From NCBI GenBank assembly GCA_910579605.1, contig CAJTUG010000065.1:713-7168 (forward strand): 6,456 bases of DNA, read 5' to 3'. Under the pieces are notes generated by a model. The model saw nothing but the letters and a program-made list of their open reading frames with translations, did no database searches and had not been told where the DNA came from. Shown in pieces: positions 6,248-6,456 of this stretch (position 1 is the stretch's first letter; the number at the start of each line of letters is the position of its first letter). Source of the DNA: an uncultured Muribaculaceae bacterium (GTDB taxonomy: Bacteria; Bacteroidota; Bacteroidia; Bacteroidales; Muribaculaceae). Both the position numbers and the translations under genes were made by a program.

Positions 6248-6456
6248 ATCACGGCGGGGCCGTCTGCATTTTTAACTTGTGGGCGGCTCTCTCTTTGGCT
6301 TCGCCTTAAAGAGGCTGCACTCAGCATAGCCCGGCAAGTTCGGCTCTGCGCTTGTTTGCTCTCTTTTTCTTTTTGCGCGGAACTTTTTTCTTTTTCTCTC
6401 TACTATGCGCTACGAGAGCGACAAAAGGCCGAGAACTCTACCCTGCCGCAAAGTCA
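6248..6456. other. GC-richer, pyrimidine-rich, hairpin-prone non-coding region
   Basis: No convincing gene is seen here. The plus strand is strongly T/C-biased between about 6285 and 6400. A hairpin is formed by CTCTTT (6291-6296) and AAAGAG (6308-6313), with inner GGC/GCC. A weaker one pairs CCG (6331-6333) with CGG (6341-6343). Near the edge CGCT (6408-6411) pairs with AGCG (6417-6420), competing with CTCTC (6396-6400) and GAGAG (6414-6418). CGGCTCT occurs twice (6284-6290 and 6341-6347). From memory, similar sequence is found between genes of Bacteroidales mobile elements. It could be a control region, a transfer or replication site, or an untranslated RNA; none is shown. Confidence 0.45.

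Noticed and set aside
6015..6248. A 77-codon plus-strand frame with hydrophobic, membrane-like sequence
   Set aside because: It lies exactly opposite the better-supported 73-aa minus-strand gene, would run through that gene's promoter box, and has no promoter of its own; it looks like a complementary-strand shadow.
6291..6420. Possible CRISPR-like or regularly spaced repeat array
   Set aside because: The repeated pieces (CGGCTCT, GCTCTC) are short, irregularly spaced and embedded in low-complexity pyrimidine sequence.

Overview
The window looks like chromosomal DNA of a Bacteroidales bacterium (Bacteroides/Prevotella/Muribaculaceae-like) that runs into one end of an integrated element. The evidence is several promoters of the Bacteroidetes type (TTTG, about 19-20 bases, TAnnTTTG), weak or absent Shine-Dalgarno sites, a long secreted protein with fibronectin-III-like modules and a tail resembling a type IX secretion (Por) sorting domain, and a tyrosine recombinase of a type common in this order. 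I cannot name the species.

Bases 1-3840 appear to be resident chromosome. They hold the 3' part of cinA (NMN deamidase domain), then a well-formed promoter, a 1066-residue exported multidomain protein of unknown function, and a strong intrinsic terminator. Bases 3841-4306 are non-coding and dense in signals. They hold a promoter that fires into a roughly 64-nt transcript ending in a hairpin with a GNRA-type loop and eight T's (a candidate small RNA or attenuator). After that come a second promoter, short inverted repeats and a perfect 11-bp tandem repeat just before the integrase start.

Bases 4307-5782 encode a 491-residue tyrosine recombinase in which the first catalytic arginine is replaced by asparagine and the HxxR histidine by tyrosine. 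It carries about 113 residues beyond the catalytic tyrosine, including a separate C-terminal module. Facing it on the minus strand is a compact pair of small unrecognised genes (73 and 66 aa) behind their own promoter. The second of them ends inside the integrase stop region (4-bp overlap, TTAA). The last 209 bases are GC-richer, pyrimidine-rich and hairpin-prone, and have no convincing gene.

The simplest reading is an integrative element whose left end lies between about 3840 and 4300, with integrase first and small accessory genes next; the rest lies beyond the window. The most interesting unit is the short structured RNA plus integrase plus convergent small-gene operon, whose function cannot be settled from sequence alone.
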